Notes under the pieces: model-generated
What the model was told of the DNA's origin: nothing
Database searches by the model: none
The model's input: the letters and a program-made list of their open reading frames with translations, nothing else
Translations under genes and position numbers: made by a program
Assembly (NCBI GenBank): GCA_963921825.1
Contig: OY997593.1
Coordinates: 70,044,039-70,108,038 of the forward strand
Reading direction: 5' to 3'
DNA length: 64,000 nt
Source: Erodium maritimum
Lineage: Eukaryota > Streptophyta > Magnoliopsida > Geraniales > Geraniaceae
Part shown: positions 1 to 11,225 of the stretch, piece after piece
Layout: each line of letters opens with the position of its first letter
Numbering within the stretch: the stretch's first letter is position 1

Positions 1-530
1 CGCAGGAGTGGTCGGAGTCACCGGAGAAGTCAACGGTGGCTCAATCTCTGGCAGAATATGATACAAAACTCGATATACTCGACAGTGAATCTTAAAAAGT
101 TCTGCCCACGAAGAGTACTGACCTTTGTCCATCTCAAGTGTGATGGGAATGGAGCTTCGGATGCTAGCAACGGTGAGAGCAGGGTAGCTACGAGGATCGG
201 CCATGGAGGGAGACGAGAAGTTGCTTGCAGAGAAGAATGATGGAGGAGCAGAGGCGCGGTTGCAGAAAGTGGGCGCAGAAAAATGGAACTAATTCGCAGA
301 AGAATTGTTTGGGCGGAAACGTAAAATAAAATGGAACTAATTGGTATGGGTAGAGGCGTCTTATACCATGTTGGAGTTTAATTCCTTGCCTTGTTTTATT
401 GATTTAGGTTAGTATATAACATCAATTACAGATAGGCTAAGATGGAATTCAAACTATACAAAAATATTCAAAACTATACTATCTTAGAGTTTGATTGTAT
501 TCAAACTCTAGATAACATATATCTCTAACA
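1..530 (-). mobile_element. Ty1/copia retrotransposon, 5' end, runs off left edge
   Basis: On the - strand an open frame starts at 204 and continues to the window edge (68 codons). It reads like the start of copia gag: a leader, then ITLEMDKGQYSSW, AELFKIHCRVY and YHILPEI, which match the usual 'I.LE...Y..W...F..HCR' block of copia gag polypeptides. To its right lie about 150 bp of leader. A primer-binding-like stretch, TGGTATAAGACG on the - strand, directly adjoins a short LTR at 369-530, as expected for a Met-tRNA-primed copia element. The visible part looks whole. Protease, integrase and RT would lie outside the window to the left. Confidence 0.75.
369..530 (-). repeat. Copia LTR (5' LTR of the edge element)
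   Basis: This 162-bp block starts TGTTGGAGTT and ends TCTCTAACA, so it has the TG...CA ends typical of copia LTRs. The inner edge abuts the PBS-like sequence of the gag-bearing element on its left. The second LTR and the target-site duplication partner are outside the window. Confidence 0.7.
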
Positions 531-1530
531 CCTACTCTCGACCCCAGGACAAAGAATGTACCTTTGAATTGGATCGTTTGGATTGTGTGCCGGTTTACCG
601 GGTTGGACATACTTTCAAATATTATTTTTGTAAGACCCGCCCCCGGTCGATCCCGGTCGAACCGGTGAACTTGGACGAAGTTTGACTTTCGGACAGAAAA
701 GTCAACCGATGACTCCGGGAGTCACTCGGGACCTTTTCGTGGCCCAAAAATCTTAGCCGTCATCACGGTTAGCTTAGTTGGGCCGTTTCCTTTCCGTTGA
801 CTGTAATATTGGAAAAAGTCAACCCGAGACTTTTATCGGTCAAACGTGGTTCGATTTAGAACAAAATCCGATAAAATTGTGTGATGGAATTTAATTAAAC
901 TTAGAATGGTCCTCACATGGACATGTGTCAATGCTTGCTTGGAAGAGAAGACTTGGGTGTGTTAGGACCCTTATACCCTCATTAGTGGTTTTGGGGGGAA
1001 GAGTAAGGCTAAGAGATATTTTGGGCACTATCCCTTCTAGGTTTTAAGCCCCATTTGGTGCCCATTTCAGCACAAATACCAAGGCAGCCTAAATTGGGAG
1101 AGAGGGAGAGAAGGAAATTGGTTTTGTAGGCTTGAAGAAGAAGGAAGGAGGAAAAATGGAAGCTTGAAGCCACTTTCTACCCAAAACCTCTCAAAAGCTC
1201 TTGATTCTTCATCTACTCTTCATTATCAAGGTAAATCCCTCCCCTATTTTCGTTTCTATGGATCTTAGTTCATGGGTTTTGGAGAAATTTGATGAACAAT
1301 GGATAGGTTTGGAGTTGGGAGTTTGGATGATGAAGTTTTGGAGGTTTTTGATGTTAGATGATGGATTTAACTCGTATTTTTGGAGTTTTGATGAACACAC
1401 ATGGTGGGTTTTGAAGTAGATACATTTAGGAACTGTTTTGGAGCTTTAGAAGGTCATCCATGGAGGTTTTGGGGTTTAAAATCGTGAAAAGCCGAAGCTG
1501 GAGGAAGCAGACGGATGAACAGTACCAGGC

Positions 1531-1662
1531 GTCACGGCTCCGTGACAGGAACCGTGACGGAGGACGTTACGGCTCCGTGAGGGAGACCGTGACGGCGTCA
1601 AACACGGCTCCGTGAGGAGAACCGTGACGGCGCAGCCCACGGATCCATGACCAGATCCGTGG
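1531..1662. repeat. Palindromic GTCACGG/CCGTGAC array in LTR A
   Basis: About four diverged units of 35-40 bp, each built on GTCACGGCTCCGTGAC, a palindrome with 7-bp arms and a 2-bp spacer, followed by CCGTGACGG. The same array lies at the matching place in LTRs C and G, and a reduced form at 6734-6755 in LTR B. I did not find it in subfamily II. Confidence 0.75.
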
Positions 1663-2575
1663 TAGACCAGTTTTGGTCCTTTTGAACCCTTTTCGATCTT
1701 TTTTTCGTTTACTTCAAGAAGGTGTTTTTGAAACAACGAGTGGAGTCTTTTGAACTTAGATGATTGCACTGTGATTAGCCTTTAATTAGAGTTTAATTGT
1801 GATCCAAGACCTTGGAACCGAGCTCGAAAGGAGAAGAAGACTTGGACCCGAGTGAAGACGGGGAGAAAGCTAGCTTGGACTCCGGCAACTATAAGGATTA
1901 TTAGAGGAAGACCACAAGGTAGGGAAAGTACTAAACTCCTCGTGTAATTTAATACTTAATATGCCTATTAGGTTAATAAAATCGGAAAGGTCCTAGATTG
2001 CATATAGGATGCGAATAACTAGAATAATCGTCTTTCAATTACTAATAACCGGACGTGTCTAGTATGCATGCGTAGGATGTGAATAACTAGTTTAACTCGC
2101 TTTCAATACTTGAGAAATTGTCGTGCTGGTAGAAAGGCCGAGATGAGCCATAGGATTGGTTGTGGTTTCCTCACATGCATTGCTTGCTTAGTCTTCAGGA
2201 TAAATTAAGAGTCTAACGAAACTAGATAAATCGTATGCTTGAATGATTGAATGAATGCTTGAATGATTGAATGATTGAATGGATGCTTGAATGATTGAAT
2301 GATTGAATGAATGATTGAGTGTAATTGATTGTGCCAAATGGTACGATCGGGTGAATGATAGACCGATGGATAGCGATTGGTAACTATAACGGTAAGTGTA
2401 GAGGTATATGGATCTCTTGGGTGTGTTGTGATGGAATTGTGATTTGCTAAGCTTTGGTTCTATGATGTACTGGCATGTTAGTCTCTTGTGTGTGTTTGAG
2501 ATGATTTGTGTTCCGGCATGGTACCTACACCGAGGGGAGATTCCGGTGTGGGGTAGTACTATGGCCGAGGGTTGG

Positions 2576-2715
2576 TTGGACCCTACGGGGCATTGGTTGC
2601 TGGACCCTGCGGGGCAATGGTTGTCGGACCCTGCGGGGCATTGGTTGTTGGACCCTGTGGGGCATTTGATGGTTGACCCTGCGGGGCAATTGGATGGTTT
2701 ACCCTGCAGGGAATG
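2576..2715 (+). repeat. Minisatellite, ~30-bp unit, in LTR A
   Basis: Five to six copies of a unit close to GGACCCTGCGGGGCATTGGT. It translates as a DPAGHWLL-like repeat that could be mistaken for a coding repeat. LTR D has a related array at 19600-19758. Confidence 0.8.
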
Positions 2716-3829
2716 GTTACTTGTTGATTCACCTGAGTGTATGCGTCCTGCGGGAGCATTACCTTGGTTCCCGATGATCTATGGTCCTTTGGGGGCATTT
2801 CCGAGAATCCCGACGATATGTGTCCCTCAGGGATGTTTCCGGTAGCCCGATGTATGTGCCTCCTCCGGACCGAGGGAAAATCTGACATGACACGAGTACT
2901 CTTGTGGATCGGAGTATTGGACTTTGAGTTGTTGGCATGATATTTACTTGCTCCCATCTTAGTTGTTATCAAATATTTACATCGCTTTTCACTTAATCTC
3001 TTAAAGTTACCGTTATCCTTAAGAATGTGATATCACTCTTATCTTTACCTGTTCCCAAGCATCTTATTGATTAATAGTGTCAATTGCAAATTGTGTCGTC
3101 AAGCTAAGGAAATTTTATTATCATACTGGAGGTTAAATTGTTTATGATTTTCCCTACTGAGCGTAAGCTCATCCCCTGTTGTTTATCCATTGTTTGTACA
3201 TGCATGCTTGATGTTTAGTGGACTCGAGGCTCAGGAGCTTCTGGATAGTTTGGGTATTTGCTATTAGAGACGTCATTGGTCATTTGTAATGAACCTTGTG
3301 TTTCATGTACTTTATTTAGAGCCTTGACTCTCATTTACGACTTGGAACCTACTATTTGAGCCTTTAATCGGTTTATTTATTATTTTGTTAATATTTTATT
3401 ATCAACTCAAGTCACGTCTCGGGTCCGGTCAAAACCAGATTTGGGCGTGACATTTTCATTGACCAAAAAGTCATTAAAAGTAATCTAAGAGTGCTTAGAA
3501 GCTTTCAATTTGATCACTTCTTAATGATGAAAAAACACCTTTCGCTATTAAAATTTTATCAAAGGTTCAACGGTTATAAACGTTAAACGTGGAGTTCAAG
3601 TTGACCCAAAACAGATTATGATAACAAAAGAGGAGTTCACTCATCCCAAAACTACAACATGTCCTATTACAAAATTGGATTCATCTTCAAAATCCCAAGT
3701 CATCAATCTTCGTCTTCATCTGCAAAAGAAATTAAATAGTAAGATAATTGTTAACAAACATGTAACATAAGTTATAAATTGTAAGAAACCAGAGGACTTG
3801 TAGCATATCTGGGTTATGTACGAAATCAA

Positions 3830-3977
3830 GTCAGGATCCGCTACCTGGACCGCTCATACTGGGTTTGGTATTTTCGAACACAGGCTCACCCCTGTAACCC
3901 ATGGGGACAAACCCACTGAGGTCGGTGGGCCGGATTGACAGGGTGGGCTGGGTTATAGGCCAGTTTTGGACACCCCT
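3830..3977. mobile_element. Possible hAT element end
   Basis: Read on the - strand from 3977, the sequence starts CAGGGGTGTCCAAAACTGG and goes on through CCAGCCCACC and CCGGCCCACC blocks. This is the look of Ac/Tip100-type hAT termini in plants (CAGGGGTGT plus subterminal GGCCC motifs). No matching second terminus or 8-bp target duplication was found, so this is an isolated end or chance resemblance. Confidence 0.35.
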
Positions 3978-3989
3978 GCGATTTTGGCT

Positions 3990-4465
3990 TGTGCCCAGAG
4001 CTGCTTTAAAATATTAGAAAGGGATTGCATGCAACATTCTTTGGGAAACTTGGCTCTCAAGAAACGATCTTGTGTTCAATTCAGTGGATGCGAATTGGGA
4101 TCTGATTCTCAAGAAAATCCAAATTAATTCCTATCAATCACTCAAGGTCAAGAATGGAGTCAAAATTAATTTTTCAATCACATAATGGATCAGGGAAACG
4201 GTTGCTTGTATCAAGAAAGCTTCCTCGGCCAGGATGGTTGCTACAAGTCCTCTCCATTCTGCATAATATCAAAACCTTCTTTATTTGCTGCAAAAACTCG
4301 GTTGCAGTTCCTTATTTTGGTGATAATTCTTGTCAATTGGTTGTATTGTTCATTGTATTTCTCCGTCTCATTTCATACAACTCTTGTAATGTGACTGCTT
4401 TGCAGCATTCTCATGATCCAATCTTTAGATTTGATGAATAAAAATCCTCGTTGATAAAAAAAAAC
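3990..4465 (+). mobile_element. Poly(A)-tailed retroposon fragment
   Basis: The segment ends GATGAATAAAAATCCTCGTTGATAAAAAAAAA. Very similar tails (GCTGATAAAAAAAA) close the retroposons at 11081 and 54431, so this is probably the 5'-truncated 3' end of the same LINE-derived family. A 95-codon frame at 4154-4441 has no recognisable domain and is not called as a gene. The 5' edge is uncertain. Confidence 0.4.
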
Positions 4466-5484
4466 AGGTGTACCAACGCTCAAGATCATAGTAATCATGG
4501 CCCCTTTAATACACATAAATAGAACATACTAATGATGGCTATTACATGCGTATACTTAGGGGATCTGGCCATATTCTCATGAGGAGACACGTAGACTGCT
4601 TTTCCCATCTAGACTCGAGCCATCTTGTTTGCTTGAGTTCCACCTTGGTTCCGCGGTGAGAACCATTGGGAGAAGAAAAGGAGTACTTCAGGTGGTCGAG
4701 GAGTTGCGGATGAAACCCTGCAAAAACAAAAAAAAAACATGACCGGAACGAGCCTAAATCATGAGGTAGATCAATAAATCTCCCTTTGGGAAAACGATAC
4801 TAAGACTGTGAAGGAGATGAATCAAAGACAATAATGCATTGTAGGGGAAAAGAAGAGGAAGAGTCAAAAGAGACAATGGCTAAGGTTCGAGAGGTATTCT
4901 CGATATAGAGAGAAGAGTTAGCCAGCTATCCTTTATGTATTTCTATTGACACATTAAAAAAACTCGAAAGTTCATTTTCAAAATTGGGGTAACTCAAAAA
5001 ATCACCATATTTTCAACGAAATGGAAAGCGATGATGGTACTAATAGAAGAGATGATCTCTAATTTCCATTTCCTTGGATAGAAACATTTTTCACACGTCA
5101 AAACAAGAACTTTGGCTTAAGAATAAGTGTTAGAACGATCACAGTGCATGGCGACTATTCGATGATATGAACGGAGAATTCTATCAAATTATTATTAGAG
5201 AAGACAAAGTTTAAAATTGTATCAGATACAATTGACAGTTTGTCAGTCCTCGATTATCAGTTTGCATAGTAGTACGAAAAGACACTACATGCACCTTATA
5301 AAAATACATTAAAAAACGGATGTGAGCCCCCAAAAAGAGCCACAACCTATAAAAATCAAGACTCATCAATAAATAAAGGTTACAAACAAAAAGAAAGCGA
5401 TGAGCGAAAAAAACATAAATCGACTAGTCACAAAATCGTGCGACACTAATAGGGTTAATTAGTGGATCCATTGCCCATAAAAAT
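4466..5484. other. Intergenic, nothing recognised
   Basis: AT-rich sequence between the retroposon tail and LTR B. No open frame with a recognisable domain, no inverted-repeat element and no RNA gene was seen. Confidence 0.5.
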
Positions 5485-7653
5485 TGGCACGCCCCAAATC
5501 CGGTTTTGACCAGACTCAAGACGTGAATTTAAATAATAAATAAATAAAACGAATTTAATACCAAAATGAATCTCAAATAACAGTTTAAAGCTCCAAGTAA
5601 AGACACGAGTCAACAGCTCGGTAAAACCACATAGTAAAAGAGTTCAGTAAAAGTAAAATTGCACGTCTCTAGACAACACTAGACAAGACCCTCGCTAGCT
5701 CTCAAGCTTTGAGAATCCCGCTAGCACAGATCCCGCTCAAGACCTGTAAAACAATAAAGTAAAGGGGTTAGCTTTCGCTCAGTAGGAAAAGTAGTTAAGG
5801 TGATGAGTGTCCGCTCGTCACCACGAGTAACCGTCCAATTAGGGCATACTAGTAAAGCACAACACTAAAGAACTCCACGGAGAACACAACGTCACAACCA
5901 CACTCACATGACCACTATCACCCCGTACTCACATCACTGAACCGATCAACAAGCATACAATACACCGTAAAGCAATCATACATCCCGTACCGCAGTCCCC
6001 AACATAACCGGTTGCTACAGCCCGTCCCAATCATATCGTATCGGACCACACAACATCAGTATCGACATCTTCCCGGCACTTAGCCTTGGGGCACATCCCT
6101 GGCCGGCACATACATCGGTCGGACGTCTTCCCGGCACACAGCCTCGGGGCATCACTCACAACACATACTGGACCGGCACATACCTCGGCCGTACGTCTTC
6201 CCGGACCACACAGCATCAGGGTAATGATCACACCATCCTCGGCCTAGATGCCCTACACCGGCATACTCCCTCGGTGTAGGTATCATACCAGATTACCTCA
6301 TCTTGGAACATGCATCAAGAAGGTCTCACGCATCACAATGTCATAGTTCAACCACAGTATACCAACCACACAAACTTACTGAACACATCACATCGGTCTA
6401 TCACTCACCCGATCATATCACAACCATGGGTTCACATCACATCACGCATGGCACACTTGCTCAAACATAGCACCAACATACTACACCGAGTACACCATAA
6501 CATGATTCTCAATCTAACAACGGCTAAATCACACATCATGCATCTCAATCATAGATCATGGCATCACAATCAAGACGCAACCTTAAGGGCTCGACATGGC
6601 CCACATGCATTTCTACAGCACATCAATTCCCAAACTTACGGCTCGACATGGCTCGTAAGTTATCCCTCATTTCACTCATTCCTCACATCCTAATCATGTC
6701 ATTCTAATAGTTAAATCATAAACCTCCATTTTTCGTGACGGGTCCGTGACGGGTCTAACACTGTTCCATCTTCTTCTTCCTCCAACTTCGATTTCCCGAA
6801 AATTAACCCTCAAAACCTCCATTTTTTACCTTCCCAACCTCCAAATCAGTCCCTAAAACGTCTCTACTTCAAAACCCATGATGGGTCTTCATCAAAACCA
6901 CAACAAACCAATTAAAATCCATCATCTAATAACCATTTCTCTCCATAAGTCATCATTCAACATCAAAATCTCAAAAACCCAACCATGTTCATCATTTTTC
7001 TTGAAAACCCATGAACCAAAATCACCCAAAACGAAAAAGGATTAGGGGTTCACCTTGGGAATGGAAAGGAGATGAAGAAAATGAGATTTGGGAGGTGATT
7101 TGAGGTAGAAATGGACAAAAAGTCTTCTCTTTTCTTTTGCTTCTTCTTCAAGCTTCCATGGGAGCTCCTTCTCTCTCTCCCTTGATAATTTCGGCCACTA
7201 GTGAATAATGGGCTGAAATTGGTCCAAATTGGTGTCTTAAACCTAGAGAAAATGATGCCCAAAATACCCCATTGCCCTTTCTCTTCTCAAGTTCAACCAT
7301 TAAGGGTAGAAAGGTCAATTCGCACCCATTTCTGCCCTTCCAAGCTAACATGGACACATTTCCATGTGGGGACCACTTCTAGCTCAGATAATTCCAGCTC
7401 AAATAATTAATTAGGTTTAGTTTCTAATTGGACCGCGTTTGACCAAAAATGACCCCGGTTTGACTTTTCCCACAATTACAGTTGTTTAAAAGGAAACGAC
7501 CCAACTAAGCTAACCGTAACGACGACTAAGCTTTTTGGGTCCCGGAAAGGTCCCGAATGACTCCCAGAGTCATCGGTTGACTTTTCCGGCAAAAAGTCAA
7601 CTTTTGCCAGAATCCGCCGGTTCGACCGGGATGGACCGGGGGCGGTTCTTACA
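5485..7653 (-). mobile_element. Solo LTR B, long-LTR family, subfamily I
   Basis: Inverted relative to LTR A: it starts (+ strand) TGGCACGCCCC and ends GGGGGCGGTTCTTACA. Length is 2.2 kb with no internal region. Flanks are A-rich (aaaat and aaaaa), so the target duplication is unclear. The hairpin is at 5768-5781 (TGAGC-GAAA-GCTAA on the - strand, one unpaired position), 283 nt from the LTR 3' end. The palindrome array is reduced to 6734-6755. A diverged minisatellite with CTTCCCGGCAC occupies 6050-6210. It is a fossil. Confidence 0.72.
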
Positions 7654-9589
7654 AAAAATGATTCATCTACATTCTGAAAGCCTGCGATGACATTTCCCTT
7701 ATAAGTCACGCTTATAAACTTGACAAAAATTGCCACAAACTCAAGATATATTCCCTATTATGAGGGTCAACTAAAGAAGAGGTGTACCTGGAGGCATAAT
7801 AAAGACCGTAGAAAATACAAGAACAATAATCAGAGGCATAATAATATTTTCGACACCCCCACCCCCTACGGTCTTGCCAAAGAAAAAAGTATTAGTGCTT
7901 AAGATTTGTCCACATCTCTCAAAGAGTATATAGATTCATCATCATCTTTAACCATATTCGTACATATGTCCGACGTGACCGAGACACGGTCCCTAACCTT
8001 TGAAAAAGTGATAGTTACATTATTCGTGCCATATGAGATTTGAGCAACTGAGTTGGAGGTACTGGCCTGGAAACTAGGGTTGATACAAACGTTTGGAAAA
8101 CTGAGGTTGATGAGCGAACTATAATTTTGACCGGTAAGTAAAGAAAACTAGGTATCGAGAGAAAAGAGAGCCTAGAGTCTTTAAGAATTTAAAAGACCAT
8201 GATAGAAGTCAAGACTTGAAAAGAATCGTGGTTTTTCTGGTTCAAGGATTGGGGCCTTTTTTTGGTTGCCTAGGTTACACCTTCGAAAAAAATTATAATC
8301 TATTTATTATAACACAAGGTACTTCAATTTTTTTATGAGTAAATGCAACTTTCATTCCTTTAAAAACAGCTAGTACATGTCTGAAGGCCCTGACGGAACA
8401 AACACAATAACCCTGTAACTACGTAAACGTGTAGGACGTTTTTTTAACGGAGTGCCATTAAGGCTAATTAAGACAAAAAATAAAAAAGACTGACGAACAC
8501 CGCTTAAAGTAGGGTATGTATATCGTTGGGTCCCCCGAAGGCGACACACTTCTTCTGATGTAAAACCGAACCTGTGATCGTTGAGTCCTTTAGTAGAAAA
8601 CCTAAACCATCTCTCGCAAATGTTGAACCGTGCAAAAAGGAACAGAATATGTAAAGTAACCCAAAACCCCTCGAACATAGTAAACCAGAATCGGGATAGA
8701 GAACGAAGAGGACGAACATCGCTCAAAGTAGGGCATGTATACCGCTGGGACCCCCAAAGGCGACACACTTCTTCTGATGTGAAACCGAACCTATGATCGT
8801 CGAGTTCTTGAGTAGAAGCCCTAATCCATCACTCGTGAGTGATTAACCTAGTAAAAAAGAACATAACATGTGAAATAACCCTAAACTCATTGATCATAGT
8901 ACCCAAGAATTGGGATAGAGATCGAAAAGGAGGTCTTGGTGGAGGCCAAGGAGGTGGGTTCACCGCTGGCGGCTTCAATGGAGGCGGGGGCCTCGGCGTG
9001 GGCAGAGCCAAGGGGCCGGCCATAGGCCAGGAGCGACGACGGCGTGCTAAGGCCAAGGAAACCCTAGCAGTCGCAGGGGGGCCGGAGATGAGACCAGAGA
9101 CACGATGTTGGTGGCGGAGTGGAGCCAACACCGTGGTGACTAGAGGCGAGAGAGAGGAGCCGGACATAGGCCGGAAGCGACGACGACGTTGCGCTTGTCC
9201 TGTAAGGGTCAAAACCCTAGCAGAGAGAGGTAAACTATAATCCATTACACAAGGTATTTCAGGTTAGTTTATGCAACTAAGTTAATAAGTTAAAATCAAC
9301 AAATGAATCATGCAAGATGGAAAATATTCAATCCCCAGATAATAACATATTTATTTCACCAAGAATTCAATCAATGGTCAATGATCAAGGTTAAAGAATA
9401 TTTGTATTTAGATACGTGTTAGATGGTGCATATACATAGTTGTTATCGACAAACGTTTTATGTTGTTTGGCAACAGTAATAACACTTATTGCAAAACGAA
9501 TTTCAGACCACATGAAATTCCCCAAACTTATATGTACTTTTTTGTTGTCATCAAACTGCATAGCTAAATGTCCTATGTCTTTAGATGCC
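7654..9589. other. Intergenic, one tandem duplication, no gene seen
   Basis: Apart from the 219-bp tandem duplication at 8492-8929 this interval shows no recognisable gene or element. The Gly/Arg-rich frame at 8839-9240 is a GC-rich translation without a known domain, and its opposite strand is equally open. Confidence 0.45.
8492..8929. repeat. Tandem duplication, 219-bp unit
   Basis: Unit 1 starts at 8492 (GACGAACACCGCTTAAAGTA) and unit 2 at 8711 (GACGAACATCGCTCAAAGTA). Both continue in register through CGACACACTTCTTCTGATGT and a GGGATAGAGA block. Divergence by eye is about 10-15%, so it is not a recent event. No function is apparent. Confidence 0.85.
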
Positions 9590-9604
9590 AACTAATACTA
9601 TAAT

Positions 9605-11081
9605 ATAATCACATTATAATCAAAACTAAGAACGCTTCTCTCTCTAGAGTTTCTCGCGAACCCTAACCCACCGCCGTATTCTCTCTTCCTCCACCGGTGA
9701 TTACTGGGGCTTCCGGCCACGGTTCTCACCGGTGGAGGCTCCCTCTCCTTATTCTAGCCTTTACCCTTCTTCTTCCCCGTGTTTTCATCTTGATTCCTCT
9801 TCAAAGTTTCGTGTTCAACCCAGGTCTGATGCTCCTTCTCAATGGAGCTCAGATCTCCTTATCGGTGGCGCTTTGGAGCTCTGACCGGCCCCTCCCTTGT
9901 GCCCTAGCCTCGTTTCTCTCCGTCGTGGTGGTGCTTTGAGCTCCGATTCGGGAGATTGCTCCAGATCCGGAACTGGGACGCCTTCCTCATCCTTCCCGTT
10001 GTGGATTGACGCAAATATGAGATTCTTTTTCTTTTCTCGTTGTTCTCCGCCGCGCACGGCGCCTCGTCCAAGATCCCCTTCAAGTTCTCTCGGAAGCTCG
10101 TGAGCCGATGCTTGGTGGTGGTACCCGATCCGTCGTGGGACGATTTCCTCCTCTTTGGGGAGAGGATTGTCGCGGATTTGGTTCTGCTTACCTCCCTCAC
10201 TCTACTTCGCCGCCGATTTATTCTCTCGGGCCGCCTCCATGCTTTACCAAGCCGGTGCTCACCTCAGGTCTGATCTGTCTCACATTTTCCCTCTTGTTGG
10301 TTTGGGATTATATGTGGTTTGGTTGCACCCGGTGTGGTTGCTTATTGTGTGAGTGGGGTTTGTAGCTTCTGGCTCGGTTTGGAGTGGTTCAGCTGGTTCT
10401 GGGGGAATTTTGTTCGATTCTTTTCGTCGCTCCCCGCCCCTCCCGCTGCGTTGTGGTCGGGATTTGGCTGCCTTTGGGTGTTGGCCCCAGCCATTTCGGT
10501 CCTTTTTGGACCCGCGTCGTCTTCCCGGAATTGGTGGTGCGTTTTGAGTGGCGGTCCTCTCGTTCGGATTAGATTACTCTATTTTGGAGTATCTATCCAG
10601 CCTCGGCCAGTGGTGATGGCCCAGGATTACAGAGATGAGCGAGGGGACCCTTAGGTTCATCGATTTCAGTCTTTCCGAGTGTGCTCCGGAAGCTGTGGTG
10701 GATTCGATCTGTTTCTGTCTGTCTTTGAGATTTTCTGCTTCATTTGGATGGAGGTGTCTCGGGGCTTTGTGAGTTGCGGGGCTTCTGGTTTGATTCCTGG
10801 TTGCAGCAGTGCTTCTTGATGGTGCTTCTTGTTTCAAGTGTGTTGTTCCTTTTCATCTTAAGACCTTGCTTTTTTCAAACTTTGTTGATTATCTGTTGGG
10901 TAAGTCCTTGTTGTTGATGTTTCCTTGGTTAGTTCTTTTTGTGTTGCTATTTGTGTTCCCTTAAGAATCGACTGTGATCGATTTGGGGTTCGTTTTTTGT
11001 GGAATTGTAGCTTTCCTTGTAATTCTTTTTCTCCTCAAAAGAGGATTATAAAATTTCAATATGCATTGCTGATAAAAAAAA
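9605..11081 (+). mobile_element. LINE-derived retroposon without recognisable ORF
   Basis: A 1.48-kb insertion flanked by a 15-bp target duplication with one mismatch (9590-9604 aactaatactataat; 11082-11096 aactaataccataat). It ends in GCTGATAAAAAAAA. The 5' part (GCGAACCCTAACCCACCGCC, CCACCGGTGATTACTGG) resembles the opposite-strand sequence near 20950-21050, so both belong to one family. No endonuclease, RT or ORF1 motif is visible. It is probably a non-autonomous derivative carrying leader and trailer only. Confidence 0.65.
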
Positions 11082-11225
11082 AACTAATACCATAATTTCT
11101 CAACCTCAACTAACAAATTTCATAACCTAACGTAAAATATAATATTTTGTTGTAAAATGTATAAGAAGAAAACTAAATCATCGTTTTCCCAATAAATTTA
11201 ATACAATTCTTTACTATTATTCAGA

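Larger units (their letters stand above)
629..3452 (+). mobile_element. Solo LTR A, Ty3/gypsy-like long-LTR family, subfamily I
   Basis: The block begins TGTAAGACCCGCCCCCGG and ends GGGCGTGACA, 2.8 kb, with no internal region. A T-rich 4-5 bp repeat flanks it (atttt before; tttt after), too simple to fix the edge exactly. Parts in order: a CCGGTCGA-rich start, an array of GTCACGG palindromes (1531-1662), GAAT-type simple repeats (2226-2330), a ~30-bp minisatellite (2576-2715), the GNRA-type hairpin TGAGC-GTAA-GCTCA at 3158-3171, and a terminal two-tier inverted repeat (3411-3451). Assignment to gypsy is by homology to LTR D, which follows a gypsy polypurine tract and integrase tail. Reading frames inside it are repeat translations, not genes. 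It is a fossil. Confidence 0.75.

Noticed and set aside
2444-2845. Open frame with repeated DPAGHWLL-like units
   Set aside because: It is a translation of the ~30-bp minisatellite inside LTR A, and the opposite strand is equally open.
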